Numbered from the stretch's first letter, positions 36,849 through 46,004 are shown. The stretch is 64,000 nt of DNA from Hallerella sp964397425 (GCA_964397425.1 CAYNID010000003.1:62001-126000); one strand, 5' to 3'. Numbers and translations are program-made. The notes: generated by a model not told the origin, from the sequence alone.

Positions 36849-37532
36849 TTATTCGCCATCCATGCGGACAACAGAACTTGCCGCCGCATCGTTGTTTAAA
36901 TGCCTATCCAGCCATTCGAGGAGAAGCGCATCGCGTTCTTTGGGCGAAAGCGCAAAATTCGAGCGTCCCTTTTGCTGCATAAAATGGTCCAGATAGCACA
37001 TTAAAACGCCACCCGCGACAGAAACGTTCATCGATTCCGTAATTCCGTATTGCGGCAATTTGAATTCCACATCGGCACAGGCCAGCGTATCCGGGTGATT
37101 TCCGGAAAATTCACTTCCGAGGTAAAAAGCCGTCGGTTGAGAAAGATCCAAGTCCAAAACGGAATTTTCCGTATTCGTACTGGCCACGGCAATGCGGTAT
37201 CCCTTCGCCCGGAGATGCTCCATGCAAGCTTTGCGTTTTTTGTGCAAATAAATATTCATCCATTTGATGGAACCTTTCAAAATGGATTTGTTGATTTTAT
37301 ACGGATTGACTTCTTCTATGACATGAACGTCTTCGAGCCCAAAAACTTCGGATGTGCGAATGACCGCCGAAATATTGTGCGGATCAAAGAGGTCTTCGAG
37401 CACCATGCAGAAATGCCGGGTGCGATTTTGCACAACCTTGAACAAAAGGTCGCGGCGGTGTTCTGTAATCCGCGAAAGACGCGCTTCGATTTGCGCCTGC
37501 ATTTCTGGAGAAGAATAGATGTAATCGTGCAT
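36849..37532 (-). CDS. trmH: tRNA (guanosine-2'-O-)-methyltransferase, TrmH/SpoU family
   Basis: The 227-residue SPOUT enzyme has a short N-terminal helical extension and the knotted SpoU core. Motif 1 is LEDLFDPHNISAVIRTSEVF (N-x3-RT), motif 2 is FYLGSEFSGNHPD, and motif 3 is YGITESMNVSVAGGVLM. These match TrmH, which methylates the ribose of G18 in tRNA, more than the 23S enzymes because of the DPHNISAVIRT context and the C-terminal extension. Confidence 0.9.
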   Translation of the reverse strand: MHDYIYSSPEMQAQIEARLSRITEHRRDLLFKVVQNRTRHFCMVLEDLFDPHNISAVIRTSEVFGLEDVHVIEEVNPYKINKSILKGSIKWMNIYLHKKRKACMEHLRAKGYRIAVASTNTENSVLDLDLSQPTAFYLGSEFSGNHPDTLACADVEFKLPQYGITESMNVSVAGGVLMCYLDHFMQQKGRSNFALSPKERDALLLEWLDRHLNNDAAASSVVRMDGE

Positions 37533-37549
37533 AAGACTTCCAATTTGAA

Positions 37550-38521
37550 TTATTTTTCACCGGGATTTTTCTGTTTGAAAATCATGGGCGTTTCCGTGAC
37601 AAAGACCGGCTTCTGTTTTTGATTTTTCTGAAGTTCCTTTTTCACCGCATCGCCCACGGTCCAATTCAACTCCCCGGCTGCCACACGGCGAAATTCCGAA
37701 AGTTCGCCGGCATAACGGTCGCTTTTGAGCACCGAAGACGTATCAACAGGCAAATGATTTCCGGCGACATAACTTTCCGACGACTCGGAAATATTTTTGA
37801 TGATTTCTCCGATTTTTGAATTGACGACATCCCTGAAAAATCCCATTTTCATAATGGAATTGAGAACGGCATTCGCCGGAAAGACAATTGCACTGAACCG
37901 ATACCGCACCTTATCGCCTTTGGGATACATATCCAAAACAGCTACGGCAATTCCATGCAAATTCCACCGGAGAATTTTGCAACGCCCGCTTCCGTAAAAT
38001 ACATTGTGAAATCCTTTCCCGACTCCTGCGCTGTCTTGCAAAACCCAGTAAAAATCGCCATAGAGATTTCCGCCGTTGTCCCCGCTGAAAAGACGTCTGT
38101 CAAAAGAATTGTAATGAATGTTGTATTCCGTTTTTTGAAAGACATTCACAAGAACTGTCGTAAACGGAAGATGGTCAAATAAATAACTCATCATGTCGCC
38201 CGTTACGGGAAGTTCTCCCTCGTTGGTATAGACAACCCGGAAGCGCCCACCCAAATGCCCAAAAATTTCGGCAGTGACCGGGCTTTTCAAATCGACACCG
38301 CGATGGACCAAATCCACGAACGGCGCACAGAATTCGCCATCGTAATCAATCTCTTCGTTCGGAGACAATTCCTCGACGGAGCATCCCGGCAAAACGACAT
38401 CCAGGCATTCCTTTGCCGCAGAGCATGCGTTCTTTCGCAATTCCATCCGGTCCGAAGCCGCGTTGACTGCAGAAACGGACAACAGAAGACAGAGAAGTGT
38501 TTTCAAAGCGGAAATTTTCAC
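37550..38521 (-). CDS. Secreted protein of unknown function
   Basis: The 323-residue protein has a signal peptide (MKISALKTLLCLLLSVSAVNA) and a periplasmic region with four cysteines early on (residues 33-65) that may form disulfides. The rest is beta-rich, with repeated aromatic and glycine residues (GGNLYGDFYWVLQDSAGVGK, FYGSGRCKILRWNLHGIAV), followed by a helical segment and a lysine-rich tail. No family is recognised. It overlaps the M16 lipoprotein gene by four bases (ATGA), which suggests an envelope unit with the two peptidases. Confidence 0.7.
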   Translation of the reverse strand: MKISALKTLLCLLLSVSAVNAASDRMELRKNACSAAKECLDVVLPGCSVEELSPNEEIDYDGEFCAPFVDLVHRGVDLKSPVTAEIFGHLGGRFRVVYTNEGELPVTGDMMSYLFDHLPFTTVLVNVFQKTEYNIHYNSFDRRLFSGDNGGNLYGDFYWVLQDSAGVGKGFHNVFYGSGRCKILRWNLHGIAVAVLDMYPKGDKVRYRFSAIVFPANAVLNSIMKMGFFRDVVNSKIGEIIKNISESSESYVAGNHLPVDTSSVLKSDRYAGELSEFRRVAAGELNWTVGDAVKKELQKNQKQKPVFVTETPMIFKQKNPGEK

Positions 38522-40032
38522 TCTCTAAAATCCAAGCTGTCTAAAGGAATCACCGTAAAATCGCCCACTTCACGGAGCTTGTCTGCCGGACCGACAATGG
38601 AAATTGTCAACTTGGCAGGGTCAAAGTATTTGGCTATCATCGCCTTCACCTGATTCGCGTTGACCGCTTCAATCGCCTTCACATAATCAATGTAATGCGA
38701 ATCTTTTTTTCCGAGCAATTCGCCCTGAGCAAAAAGCACAGTCGTACTGGCCGGCGAATCAAAAAGGCTGGGCAAACTTTCTATCAGCGTTTTTTTCGCC
38801 TGGATCAGTTCTTCTTCCGTCGGGCCTTCCTTCGCCAATTTTTGAATTTCTTCTTTGACAAGCCCAATAGCAAGCGCGGCGCTTTCCACCTTTGTCTGAA
38901 GCCGAATTGTCACAAATCCGCTGTCGCGGTAATCGTTGTCGGCATGACTGTGGATGCTATACGCCAAACCGTTGTCCGAACGGACACGCGCCATCAGCCG
39001 CGACGAAAAACTTCCGCCGCCCAAAATGAAGCTCGCGACCGCAGTCGGATAATAATCCGGGTCCGGTCTTTTGACAAAAGGCGCCGACATGGAAATATTC
39101 GCCTGGGTAATTTCCTTATCGACAAGATAAATGCCCGGCTGATTTTTTTGCCGTAGCGGCGGAACCGCCTTTTGAACGATGGAATCCGAGGGCCAAGATT
39201 CAAAATATTTCGAAAGCGCATTCACCATGGAATCTCTTGAAAAATCCCCGGCAATGGCAAAAACAATTCTTCCGCTGCGGAATCGCCCTTTGGAAAGCCG
39301 CACCAAATCGTCACGGGTGACTTTGCGGAATTCTTCTGCTGTCGCCCGCCACAACCGCGGATTCGGATAATAAGCGACGCGATTTTCCAACGCGGAAAGA
39401 ATCGACGATGGCGTGTCAAAGCGGTGTTCGTAAGCGTTCGCCGCGTTCGCCTTTTGAATTTCCAGCGCCTTTTCGTCAAAACCGGGCTGGAGGAAAACGT
39501 CTTTTGAAAGGGAAAGCAACTGCGGAAAATCTTTATTCAAACATTCGACGCTTATCAAACTGGAAAATGTCCCCACGGATCCCGCAAGGGACGCTGCGAT
39601 GAATTCCAAGGAATCGTCTAACGCCTGCGGAGAGAGCGTTTTGGAACCTCCCCGGCGGAACATTGCCGAAAGCAATTCGTGAGCGGCTTCATCAGCAAGG
39701 CTGTCGACGACATAATTGTCTTTGAAGAAAACGTTGAAGTGAATCAGCGGAAGCGTTCTGTCTTCTATGACGTATCCCGTGATGCTATCTGAAATTTTGA
39801 CGCGGGAATCGGCAGGGAAAGGCGCCGTGTATTTGAATTCCGGGAAAACGATATCCTTGTAAGATGCCGGAATTCCATCGTTGCGAACAGGCTGCGTTGC
39901 CGTTTTTTGCTGGACGGAATCGGTTTTGACCAAAGGCTTGACCGGTTCGGATTTGGGATGCGAAGATGTTCCTGAACAAGCGAAAAAGAGTCCCGCCGTC
40001 ACGAGAAACAAAACGGAAAATTCCATTTTCAT
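38518..40032 (-). CDS. M16-family peptidase-like lipoprotein lacking the zinc motif
   Basis: The 504-residue protein has a lipoprotein signal (FLVTAGLFFACSG, lipid Cys near residue 19) and an M16 fold, seen in YVVDSLADEAAHELLSAMFR, LALSNGF-like strand patterns, and SFILGGGSFSSRLMARVR, which matches the M16 domain-2 motif. It lacks the HxxEH zinc site: the expected place reads AAHELLSAMF. It is therefore most likely the non-catalytic partner of the following peptidase. Paired active/inactive M16 subunits are known for other bacterial peptidases. Confidence 0.88.
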   Translation of the reverse strand: MKMEFSVLFLVTAGLFFACSGTSSHPKSEPVKPLVKTDSVQQKTATQPVRNDGIPASYKDIVFPEFKYTAPFPADSRVKISDSITGYVIEDRTLPLIHFNVFFKDNYVVDSLADEAAHELLSAMFRRGGSKTLSPQALDDSLEFIAASLAGSVGTFSSLISVECLNKDFPQLLSLSKDVFLQPGFDEKALEIQKANAANAYEHRFDTPSSILSALENRVAYYPNPRLWRATAEEFRKVTRDDLVRLSKGRFRSGRIVFAIAGDFSRDSMVNALSKYFESWPSDSIVQKAVPPLRQKNQPGIYLVDKEITQANISMSAPFVKRPDPDYYPTAVASFILGGGSFSSRLMARVRSDNGLAYSIHSHADNDYRDSGFVTIRLQTKVESAALAIGLVKEEIQKLAKEGPTEEELIQAKKTLIESLPSLFDSPASTTVLFAQGELLGKKDSHYIDYVKAIEAVNANQVKAMIAKYFDPAKLTISIVGPADKLREVGDFTVIPLDSLDFRE

Positions 40033-40033
40033 T

Positions 40034-41500
40034 TTAATTTTCTCCTTTCAGCAAAAGTCCTACCGTCGCATTCTTTCGGCATAAAAATTTTCCGGCAGCC
40101 CGTTGCACGGCATCCGCCGAAACCTTTTCCAATTCCGAAGGCCAATTCAACAGCAAACGGTAATCGCCAAACATTTCATACCAGGCAAGTTGCGTCGCCA
40201 CGTTTTCCATATCCTGAAAACTTTCCACCAGCGCCATCACAGAACGGTTTTTGACCTTTTGAAGTTCTCGCGGTGAAACCGGTTCTTTTTTCAGTCTTTC
40301 AAGTTCTTCCCAAATCACCGCTTCGACACTGTCCGGATTTGCCTCCGGGCGCAAAACGGCACTCACAGAAAATTCCGAAACATACTTGTTGACGCTGTTT
40401 CCCGCGCGAACCGATACGGCAAATTTCTTTTCTTCGACAAGCTTCTTGTAAAGCCTCCCCGAACGCCCGTTGAGAACGCCTTCGGCAATATCCAACGCAT
40501 AAAGGGAACTGTCGCCAATCGCAGGCGTTTTGAAGACAATGTCCAAACGGTTTGGAGCGTCGGGGCGGAATACTTTCAAGCGTTTTTCGCCCACCTGTTC
40601 CGGATCGCGGACAGTGATGGGCGCAAACGATTCACCCGGAGGAATTTTCGCAAAATACTTTTTGACAAGGTCCATCGTTTTTGCCGTATCCAAATCCCCG
40701 GCGAGAACAAGAATCGCATTTCGCGGTTTGTAATATTTGCGGTAATGCTCCGCCGCCTGTTCCCTTGTCAGGTTCATAATGTCCGAAGGCCATCCAATCG
40801 TTGGAACGCGATAGGGGAACGCTTCGTAAATCAGCCCGTTCAGCGTTTCAAAATATCTGCCGGTGGGCCTATCGTCATAACGCATCCGGCGTTCTTCCCG
40901 GACAACATCCCGTTCCGAATAAAACTCCCGCAAAACGGCATTTTGCATTCGGTCCGCTTCGAGGTAAAGAAAGAGTTCAATCCGATTTTTGGGAAGAGTC
41001 ACAATGTAAGCGGTCATCAAATCGGTCGTAAACGCGTTGAGTCCCGTTCCCCCGGCCTGCTGATACGCACCCCAAAGTTCTTCTTTCACCATGAACTTCC
41101 GTTCTACTTCGACTAAAGAATCGTATTCGGCCCGGAACTTTTTCGCCAAAGCGGAATCCCCGGAAAGAGCCGCCGCGCGGGACAGCGCCATCACAGAATC
41201 CTCTTTCGCCATCAAAACGGAATCCTTTTCGAAATCCGTCACCCCGACCGTTTTCGTCCCCTTGAAAAGTTCATGTTCCAAAATATGCGCAAGGCCGGAG
41301 CTTCCCGGGACTTCGTTCACGGAACCCGTCACGTAAAACAAACGGCAACTGACCGTGGGGGCCTGGGAACTCGGATAAAGAAGTACGGTTAGACCATTGT
41401 CCAGAACTTCTTTGTGAATGGGAAATTCCAAGGCGAACGCCGCCATCGGGATAATCAGGGCTATCGCCGCCAACCTTTTCAATCGCATATTCCTTCGCAT
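40034..41500 (-). CDS. M16 zinc metallopeptidase (insulinase family)
   Basis: The 488-residue protein has a short N-terminal hydrophobic signal (RLAAIALIIPMAAFALEF) and the inverted zinc motif HILEH at residues 72-76 within SGLAHILEHELFKGT. A further glutamate in VVREERRMRYDD supplies the third ligand. The second domain has LNGRSGRLYKKLVEEKK. It is the catalytic half of a pair with the lipoprotein encoded immediately downstream. The ATG at 41500 precedes the signal sequence; another ATG at 41488 is possible, and the frame from 41557 runs into the preceding gene. Confidence 0.9.
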   Translation of the reverse strand: MRRNMRLKRLAAIALIIPMAAFALEFPIHKEVLDNGLTVLLYPSSQAPTVSCRLFYVTGSVNEVPGSSGLAHILEHELFKGTKTVGVTDFEKDSVLMAKEDSVMALSRAAALSGDSALAKKFRAEYDSLVEVERKFMVKEELWGAYQQAGGTGLNAFTTDLMTAYIVTLPKNRIELFLYLEADRMQNAVLREFYSERDVVREERRMRYDDRPTGRYFETLNGLIYEAFPYRVPTIGWPSDIMNLTREQAAEHYRKYYKPRNAILVLAGDLDTAKTMDLVKKYFAKIPPGESFAPITVRDPEQVGEKRLKVFRPDAPNRLDIVFKTPAIGDSSLYALDIAEGVLNGRSGRLYKKLVEEKKFAVSVRAGNSVNKYVSEFSVSAVLRPEANPDSVEAVIWEELERLKKEPVSPRELQKVKNRSVMALVESFQDMENVATQLAWYEMFGDYRLLLNWPSELEKVSADAVQRAAGKFLCRKNATVGLLLKGEN

Positions 41501-41514
41501 GGAATTTTCCACCG

Positions 41515-42339
41515 TTAAATAAAGAGGACGGAATTCAATTTGGCACGGAATTCCCACGCCAGCGGATTTTTCGCGCCCAGCACATTGAACAGAATGACCA
41601 TCGCCTTTTTCGCCGCACCATCCTTAAAATCCGGATTTGACACAACCAGCTGAAAAAAGACTTCCAGCGCCGAACGGTAATCCTTCTTTTCCGCCATTTG
41701 GCAAGCTTCGCGAAAACGCAAATCATCCCCTTCGACGGGATTATTTTTTGCCGCTTCGACAAGAAGTTCCATCAGGTCCAAAAGGGATTTCGCATCCGTA
41801 TATTCCTGGCTGTTTGGAGAAATGGCAGACAAGAGTTCCGTCGCCTTTTCCGGATTTCCGAGTCCGAGTTCGCACTTGGCAAGCATGACGCGGAGATGGT
41901 CGTCTTCCGGTTTTTGGGCGATTTCCGCTTCGATCGCCGGTTTCACCTCCGCATACTTCCCGGCGGCGATATTTTCTTCCAACGCCATCCGAAGCCGCTC
42001 TTCTTCCGAGACAAAATGCCTGGAAAGCCGTTTTTTCAAATCTTCTTTCGACATGGATTCCTGAACAGCATCCTGCACTTCTCCTTTGAAAAGGACTACG
42101 GCAAACGGAAGCGCCTGCAGGCGGAACATTTGGACAAACGCCATATTGTCCGGTTCATCGAGGCTGACTTTTCCCAAAGTGAAGTCCAATTCGGACGACA
42201 GAGCTTCAAGAGATTCATTGAAACTTCCGCATTCCGGCATCTGGGACGAGGCGAACGTCAACACCACCGGGCGCGATTCCGCTTCTTTCATCAGTTCTGT
42301 CTGAAAATTATCGATTGTAATCGTGAGTACTTTTGCCAT
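41515..42339 (-). CDS. Thioredoxin-fold/TPR protein (YbbN/CnoX-like) without CxxC
   Basis: The 274-residue protein has a thioredoxin domain (residues 1-105) and C-terminal tetratricopeptide repeats (residues 115-270), the plan of YbbN/CnoX chaperedoxins. The active-site position reads SSQMPECGSF, so only one of the two cysteines is left, and the cis-proline loop is ALPFAVVLF. It therefore cannot do normal disulfide exchange and is more likely a chaperone or holdase-like protein. The start at 42339 leaves only 29 bases to the divergent zinc-ribbon gene. Confidence 0.82.
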   Translation of the reverse strand: MAKVLTITIDNFQTELMKEAESRPVVLTFASSQMPECGSFNESLEALSSELDFTLGKVSLDEPDNMAFVQMFRLQALPFAVVLFKGEVQDAVQESMSKEDLKKRLSRHFVSEEERLRMALEENIAAGKYAEVKPAIEAEIAQKPEDDHLRVMLAKCELGLGNPEKATELLSAISPNSQEYTDAKSLLDLMELLVEAAKNNPVEGDDLRFREACQMAEKKDYRSALEVFFQLVVSNPDFKDGAAKKAMVILFNVLGAKNPLAWEFRAKLNSVLFI

Positions 42340-42368
42340 ATCGCAAAATTTACTATTTTCAGAAAACG

Positions 42369-42890
42369 ATGACTTCCATTTGCCCTTTCTGTCAATCCGA
42401 AACGAAAAAAATAGACCTTCCCCGCTTGGATTTGCGCATTTGTCCGCATTGCTTGGCCGGTTTTTTCCCAAGTGACAAGACGATGGCGTTCCGCCAAGAA
42501 GTTCAGGACAAAACACGCGAACTGTGGCTGCGCGTTTTGGAAGCCAGAAAATCCGATTGGGTTGAGCCCACCGAAAAGACGTGCTGCATCGATCACGGGC
42601 AAACGCTTTGCGATGGGAAACTTCCGGATTACGGCATCCCCGGCAAAGTGGCGACCTGCTGCAACATGTTCCAGCTTCCCGCCTCTACGATGGATTACCT
42701 GTTGCGCCAAATGGTAAACGCTCCCCGCGCCAAATCTTCAAAAGCGAAGCACCATTTCGCCTTCATCGTCTTTTTGAGCAAAATTATTGACAAAATTTTT
42801 GACACCGGAGATTCGGACGACGACGCTTTGGAAGCCATCCAATATCATTTGAAATTCAAAGACGTCCTCGAAAAATCCCCGGAGAATTGA
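42369..42890 (+). CDS. Small zinc-ribbon protein of unknown function
   Basis: The 173-residue protein starts with a zinc-binding pair of CxxC motifs (CPFCQSETKK and CPHCLAGF), and a second cysteine cluster is at CCIDHGQTLC and CC about 45 residues further on. The rest is helical with a charged C-terminus. No catalytic motif is seen. The ATG at 42369 matches a start at the first CxxC. It begins a four-gene plus-strand operon with the two membrane-anchored proteins and the PerM-family protein. Confidence 0.7.
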   Translation: MTSICPFCQSETKKIDLPRLDLRICPHCLAGFFPSDKTMAFRQEVQDKTRELWLRVLEARKSDWVEPTEKTCCIDHGQTLCDGKLPDYGIPGKVATCCNMFQLPASTMDYLLRQMVNAPRAKSSKAKHHFAFIVFLSKIIDKIFDTGDSDDDALEAIQYHLKFKDVLEKSPEN

Positions 42891-43606
42891 TGGCTAAAAA
42901 AACCGCAATTTTGAGCATCGCACTTGTTTGCATGTTCATCGTTTACGTCATCATTCCCAAACGGGAATTCATCATTCCCATATTCCCCCTCCAGCCGGAC
43001 GAAACTCTCCTCGCTTACGATGACCAGGCAGACGGCGGTTCCTCCGTCTCCCAAATGAACCGTTCGGACTCCGCTCTGGACTTCCGCTGTACTTTGGGAA
43101 AAGAGATGTCCCAGGGCGCCTGGTGCGGACTCATCTGGGATTTGGCAGGGAAAAAGACAGGCCCGCGTTACGAAAACTGGAGCCTGGTGGACTCCATCCT
43201 GATAGAAGTCTTTTCCGAAAAAGACGCGGAAATCATCGCCAAAGTCTGGACTTTCGACCCCGACGTGACCAACCGGGATTCTCTCCGCACGTTCCGTCAA
43301 CTGTTAAAGGAAATTCCCCTGAAAAAAGGTTCAAACAAAGTTTCCATCGCTTTTGACGAATTTTACGTTCCCGATTTTTGGTTCCGCGAAAACGGAGCCG
43401 ACAAGGATTTGGTACAACGCCACAAGGAACACGTCGCCCGCTTCGAAATCACGCCGGGATGGAAGACCAAAAGCGGCGTTCAAGAACATTTCCGTTTCAC
43501 GAGAATCGAAGCCAAAGGCATCGGTTCCTTTGAACTGGCTATTTTCTTGGGCTGTTGCGTCGTCATTTTAATCGTCGCCCTGGGATTCATCAAAAAGAAA
43601 ACATGA
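42890..43606 (+). CDS. Membrane-anchored protein with extracytoplasmic domain (paralogue 1)
   Basis: The 238-residue protein has an N-terminal helix (residues 6-22), a soluble domain of about 180 residues, and a C-terminal helix (FELAIFLGCCVVILIVALGF). The soluble domain starts YDDQADGGSSVSQM and contains DSILIEVFSEKDAEIIAKVW, TFDPDVTNRDSL. It matches the next gene in order and spacing (D-x3-GG, D-S-x2-I-x-F, D-P-x-V), so the two look like a tandem duplication. The fold resembles a carbohydrate-binding jelly roll, which is a weak inference. The ATG follows GGAG and overlaps the preceding stop as TGATG. Confidence 0.7.
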   Translation: MAKKTAILSIALVCMFIVYVIIPKREFIIPIFPLQPDETLLAYDDQADGGSSVSQMNRSDSALDFRCTLGKEMSQGAWCGLIWDLAGKKTGPRYENWSLVDSILIEVFSEKDAEIIAKVWTFDPDVTNRDSLRTFRQLLKEIPLKKGSNKVSIAFDEFYVPDFWFRENGADKDLVQRHKEHVARFEITPGWKTKSGVQEHFRFTRIEAKGIGSFELAIFLGCCVVILIVALGFIKKKT

Positions 43607-44358
43607 AACCATCTTTCCGACTCCTCCTTTCTTACATTCTTTGCCTAATGGCAACCGTTGCATTTTGGGGAACTTTTCATCAAAAGAAAATTTCTATTTG
43701 GCCCTCGGCAAAAGGAATTTCCCCTCCGGAAATTTACACCGATGCGCAAGAAGGCGGATTTTCCACGGCAGAATTTTTTGCAAGCGATAGCGCCGCGGCC
43801 ATGCGCGCCGTTTTAAATTCGGGCATTTATCACCCTCACGCCGGAATCCGCTTTCCCCTGATTTCAGGAACCCGAAAAATGGCCTTGGATGGAGTGAATT
43901 TTTCGGACATGGACTCCGTTTCCATCACATTCCGCGCAAACGCCGATGTCGCGCTCGTCCTGTTCACAGCCGACCCGAACGTTTCCAAAATCGGCGACCC
44001 TCTTTCCCTGCGTCCGCTCCGGATGGACATTCCCGCCACAAGGCATTACACAGAGCACCGCATTTCACTCTCCGCAATCGCAACAAATCCCCTTTGGTTC
44101 GACCTTCAAGGAATCGAACCGGATTCCGCCTTTTACTTAAACGACGTCGTCGCTGTCGCATTGGAATCCGGAAAGGGAACCCTGCTAGGCCTCCCCACCG
44201 AAATAGAAATTCAAAAATGGGAATTTTTCGGAGAAAACCGTGTGCTTTTCCGGATTTGCCTTTTTATATTGATTTTAACGACAAGCCTTTTTATTTGGGG
44301 GCAGGTGAAAATCCATGGCAAACAAACTTCAAAACGACCCGGCGACAATCGCAAATAG
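43603..44358 (+). CDS. Membrane-anchored protein with extracytoplasmic domain (paralogue 2)
   Basis: The 251-residue protein has an N-terminal helix (LLLSYILCLMATVAFWGTF), a soluble domain and a C-terminal helix (FRICLFILILTTSLFIWG), the same plan as the gene before. Comparable segments are YTDAQEGGFSTAEF, MDSVSITFRANADVALVLF and TADPNVSKIGDPLSLRPL. Its ATG overlaps the stop of the preceding gene (ATGA), and its end overlaps the PerM-family gene by 44 bases. Function unknown; the tandem pair with paired helices suggests a sensor or scaffold facing the periplasm. Confidence 0.7.
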   Translation: MKPSFRLLLSYILCLMATVAFWGTFHQKKISIWPSAKGISPPEIYTDAQEGGFSTAEFFASDSAAAMRAVLNSGIYHPHAGIRFPLISGTRKMALDGVNFSDMDSVSITFRANADVALVLFTADPNVSKIGDPLSLRPLRMDIPATRHYTEHRISLSAIATNPLWFDLQGIEPDSAFYLNDVVAVALESGKGTLLGLPTEIEIQKWEFFGENRVLFRICLFILILTTSLFIWGQVKIHGKQTSKRPGDNRK

Positions 44359-45538
44359 CGTCTCCGCCAGCACAAAGCTCAAGCTCAAATACGTCTCGTT
44401 CATTCTCGCATTCGCCTGCGGCATCGGCCTCATCTACTACTTGCGCGGCGTTCTGTTTCCATTCGTAGGCGCCTTCCTCATCGCTTACATTGTAAACCCT
44501 CTCGTTGACGCCATCGAACATCGGTTCCGCCTTTGGTTGCGAAAGCCGAAATTTCGCAAGTTGCCCAAAAGACTCGCCCGCGTGGCCGCCACAATCATCA
44601 CGCTTTTCCTGATGATTTCGGCGATTACCCTCGTATGCCTTATTTTCATTCCGCAAATCAGCGAAGAATTTACCCGGTTCGGCGCACTCATCACCAAATT
44701 CATAGCGGACAGCACCTGGATTCAAAGCTTCCTCGCTTTGATTCCCTCGGATTGGCGGTCAGAACTGCAGAACTTCACAGAAGGCGCCCGCTTTTTAGAA
44801 TCCCTGCAAGACATCAACTTCTGGCAAACGGCCCAATCGATGATTGGCAAGCTGCTCCCCGGAGCAGTGGGCGTTTTTTCGGGCACCGTTTCCGTCATCG
44901 TCACCTTGGTGAGCCTCGTCTTCATCGCCATGTACACAACATTCCTGATGCTCGACATGCCCAAGATTTCTTACCGTCTTCGCGTTTTGATCCCTTTAAA
45001 AACAAAAGACAAGCCCGATTTGCTCCGCAAAACGAACCTGTTGATGAAAGCTTATTTTCGCAGCCAAAGCCTTGTCGCATTGATCGTCGGTATTCTCTAC
45101 GCAATCGCATTCGGCGTCATCGGATTTCCGATGGGCATCGTCTTTGGACTTTTCATCGGCATTTTGAATATGGTTCCCTACCTTCAAATCGCCAGTATGC
45201 CCATCGCATTCTTTTTGGGAATCATTTATTCCTTTGACACCGGGCTTCCTTTTTGGCAGGTCCTCATCATCATCGCGGCCATTTATCTGGTCGTGCAAAT
45301 CGTCGAAGACATGTTCATCATTCCCCGGATCGTCGGCACAGAAATGAATTTGCCACCCGTTCTAATCCTCCTTTCGATTTCCGTTTGGGGAAAATTGCTC
45401 GGATTCATCGGACTCGTTTGCGCAATTCCGTTCACCTGCATCGTCATTGCCATTTTCCAAGAATATCTGGAACACCGAATATTTCCGCGAAGGCAAATGC
45501 CATCCAAAGAAATCCCACCCGATGATTTGGAAGACTGA
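44315..45538 (+). CDS. AI-2E/PerM-family transporter
   Basis: The 407-residue protein has the PerM plan of about eight helices: paired N-terminal helices with GVLFPFVGAFLIAYIVNPLV, a soluble central region, and a C-terminal bundle with IVGILYAIAFGVIGFPMGIV, NMVPYLQIASMPIAFFLGII and IPRIVGTEMNLPPVLILLS. This family exports or moves small molecules, and in one case AI-2, but the substrate is rarely known. A charged cytosolic tail follows. It closes the four-gene operon. Confidence 0.92.
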   Translation: MANKLQNDPATIANSVSASTKLKLKYVSFILAFACGIGLIYYLRGVLFPFVGAFLIAYIVNPLVDAIEHRFRLWLRKPKFRKLPKRLARVAATIITLFLMISAITLVCLIFIPQISEEFTRFGALITKFIADSTWIQSFLALIPSDWRSELQNFTEGARFLESLQDINFWQTAQSMIGKLLPGAVGVFSGTVSVIVTLVSLVFIAMYTTFLMLDMPKISYRLRVLIPLKTKDKPDLLRKTNLLMKAYFRSQSLVALIVGILYAIAFGVIGFPMGIVFGLFIGILNMVPYLQIASMPIAFFLGIIYSFDTGLPFWQVLIIIAAIYLVVQIVEDMFIIPRIVGTEMNLPPVLILLSISVWGKLLGFIGLVCAIPFTCIVIAIFQEYLEHRIFPRRQMPSKEIPPDDLED

Positions 45539-45593
45539 TGCGTGAAAACCCACACAAAATAAGGGCTCAAGCATATTTTTCAATAGAAACCCC

Positions 45594-45621
45594 TTGTTTT
45601 ATGCGGGAAAAAAGGTATAAT
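45594..45621 (+). promoter_or_regulatory. Promoter of the HU gene
   Basis: TTGTTT (45594-45599) and TATAAT (45616-45621) are separated by 16 bases, with AAGGAG (45648-45653) as the ribosome-binding site seven bases before the ATG. This is a strong consensus set, as expected for an abundant protein. Confidence 0.75.
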
Positions 45622-45660
45622 AAGAATATTGAATTTCATTTTCACTTAAGGAGAAAATCC

Positions 45661-45957
45661 ATGAACAAGCAAGAACTTGTTGAATACGTTCAGAAGAACG
45701 CGAACATCGAAACGAAAGTGGCTGCAACTGCCGCCGTTAACGCTGTTCTCGCCGGCATCACCGAAGGCATCAAGAAGGGTGGCCCGGTCCAGCTCATCGG
45801 CTTTGGCACATTCAGCGTAAAGGAACGCAAGGCCCGCACAGGCCGCAATCCGCAAACTGGCGAAAATCTCAAGATCAAGGCGACAAAAGTCGTTTCTTTC
45901 AAGGTCGGTTCCGAACTCAAGGCGACCGCCAAGAAAGCCAAGACAGCGAAAAAGTAA
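45661..45957 (+). CDS. HU-family DNA-binding protein
   Basis: The 98-residue protein has the HU/IHF fold: an N-terminal helical pair (MNKQELVEYVQKNANIETK), the hinge motif GFGTFSVKERKARTGRNPQT near residues 47-66, where the arms bind DNA, and KATKVVSFKVGSELK. A lysine/alanine-rich tail (KATAKKAKTAKK) extends beyond the standard 90 residues. It compacts and bends DNA in the nucleoid. Confidence 0.97.
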   Translation: MNKQELVEYVQKNANIETKVAATAAVNAVLAGITEGIKKGGPVQLIGFGTFSVKERKARTGRNPQTGENLKIKATKVVSFKVGSELKATAKKAKTAKK

Positions 45958-45977
45958 TTTTCCCGTTGTTTTCAAAA

Positions 45978-46004
45978 GGCTCGCCAACAGGCGAGTCTTT
46001 TTTC
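45978..46004 (+). terminator. Terminator after the HU gene
   Basis: GGCTCGCC and GGCGAGTC form an 8-bp stem with an AACA loop and a G:U pair, followed directly by TTTTTT, about 20 bases after the stop. Confidence 0.9.
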
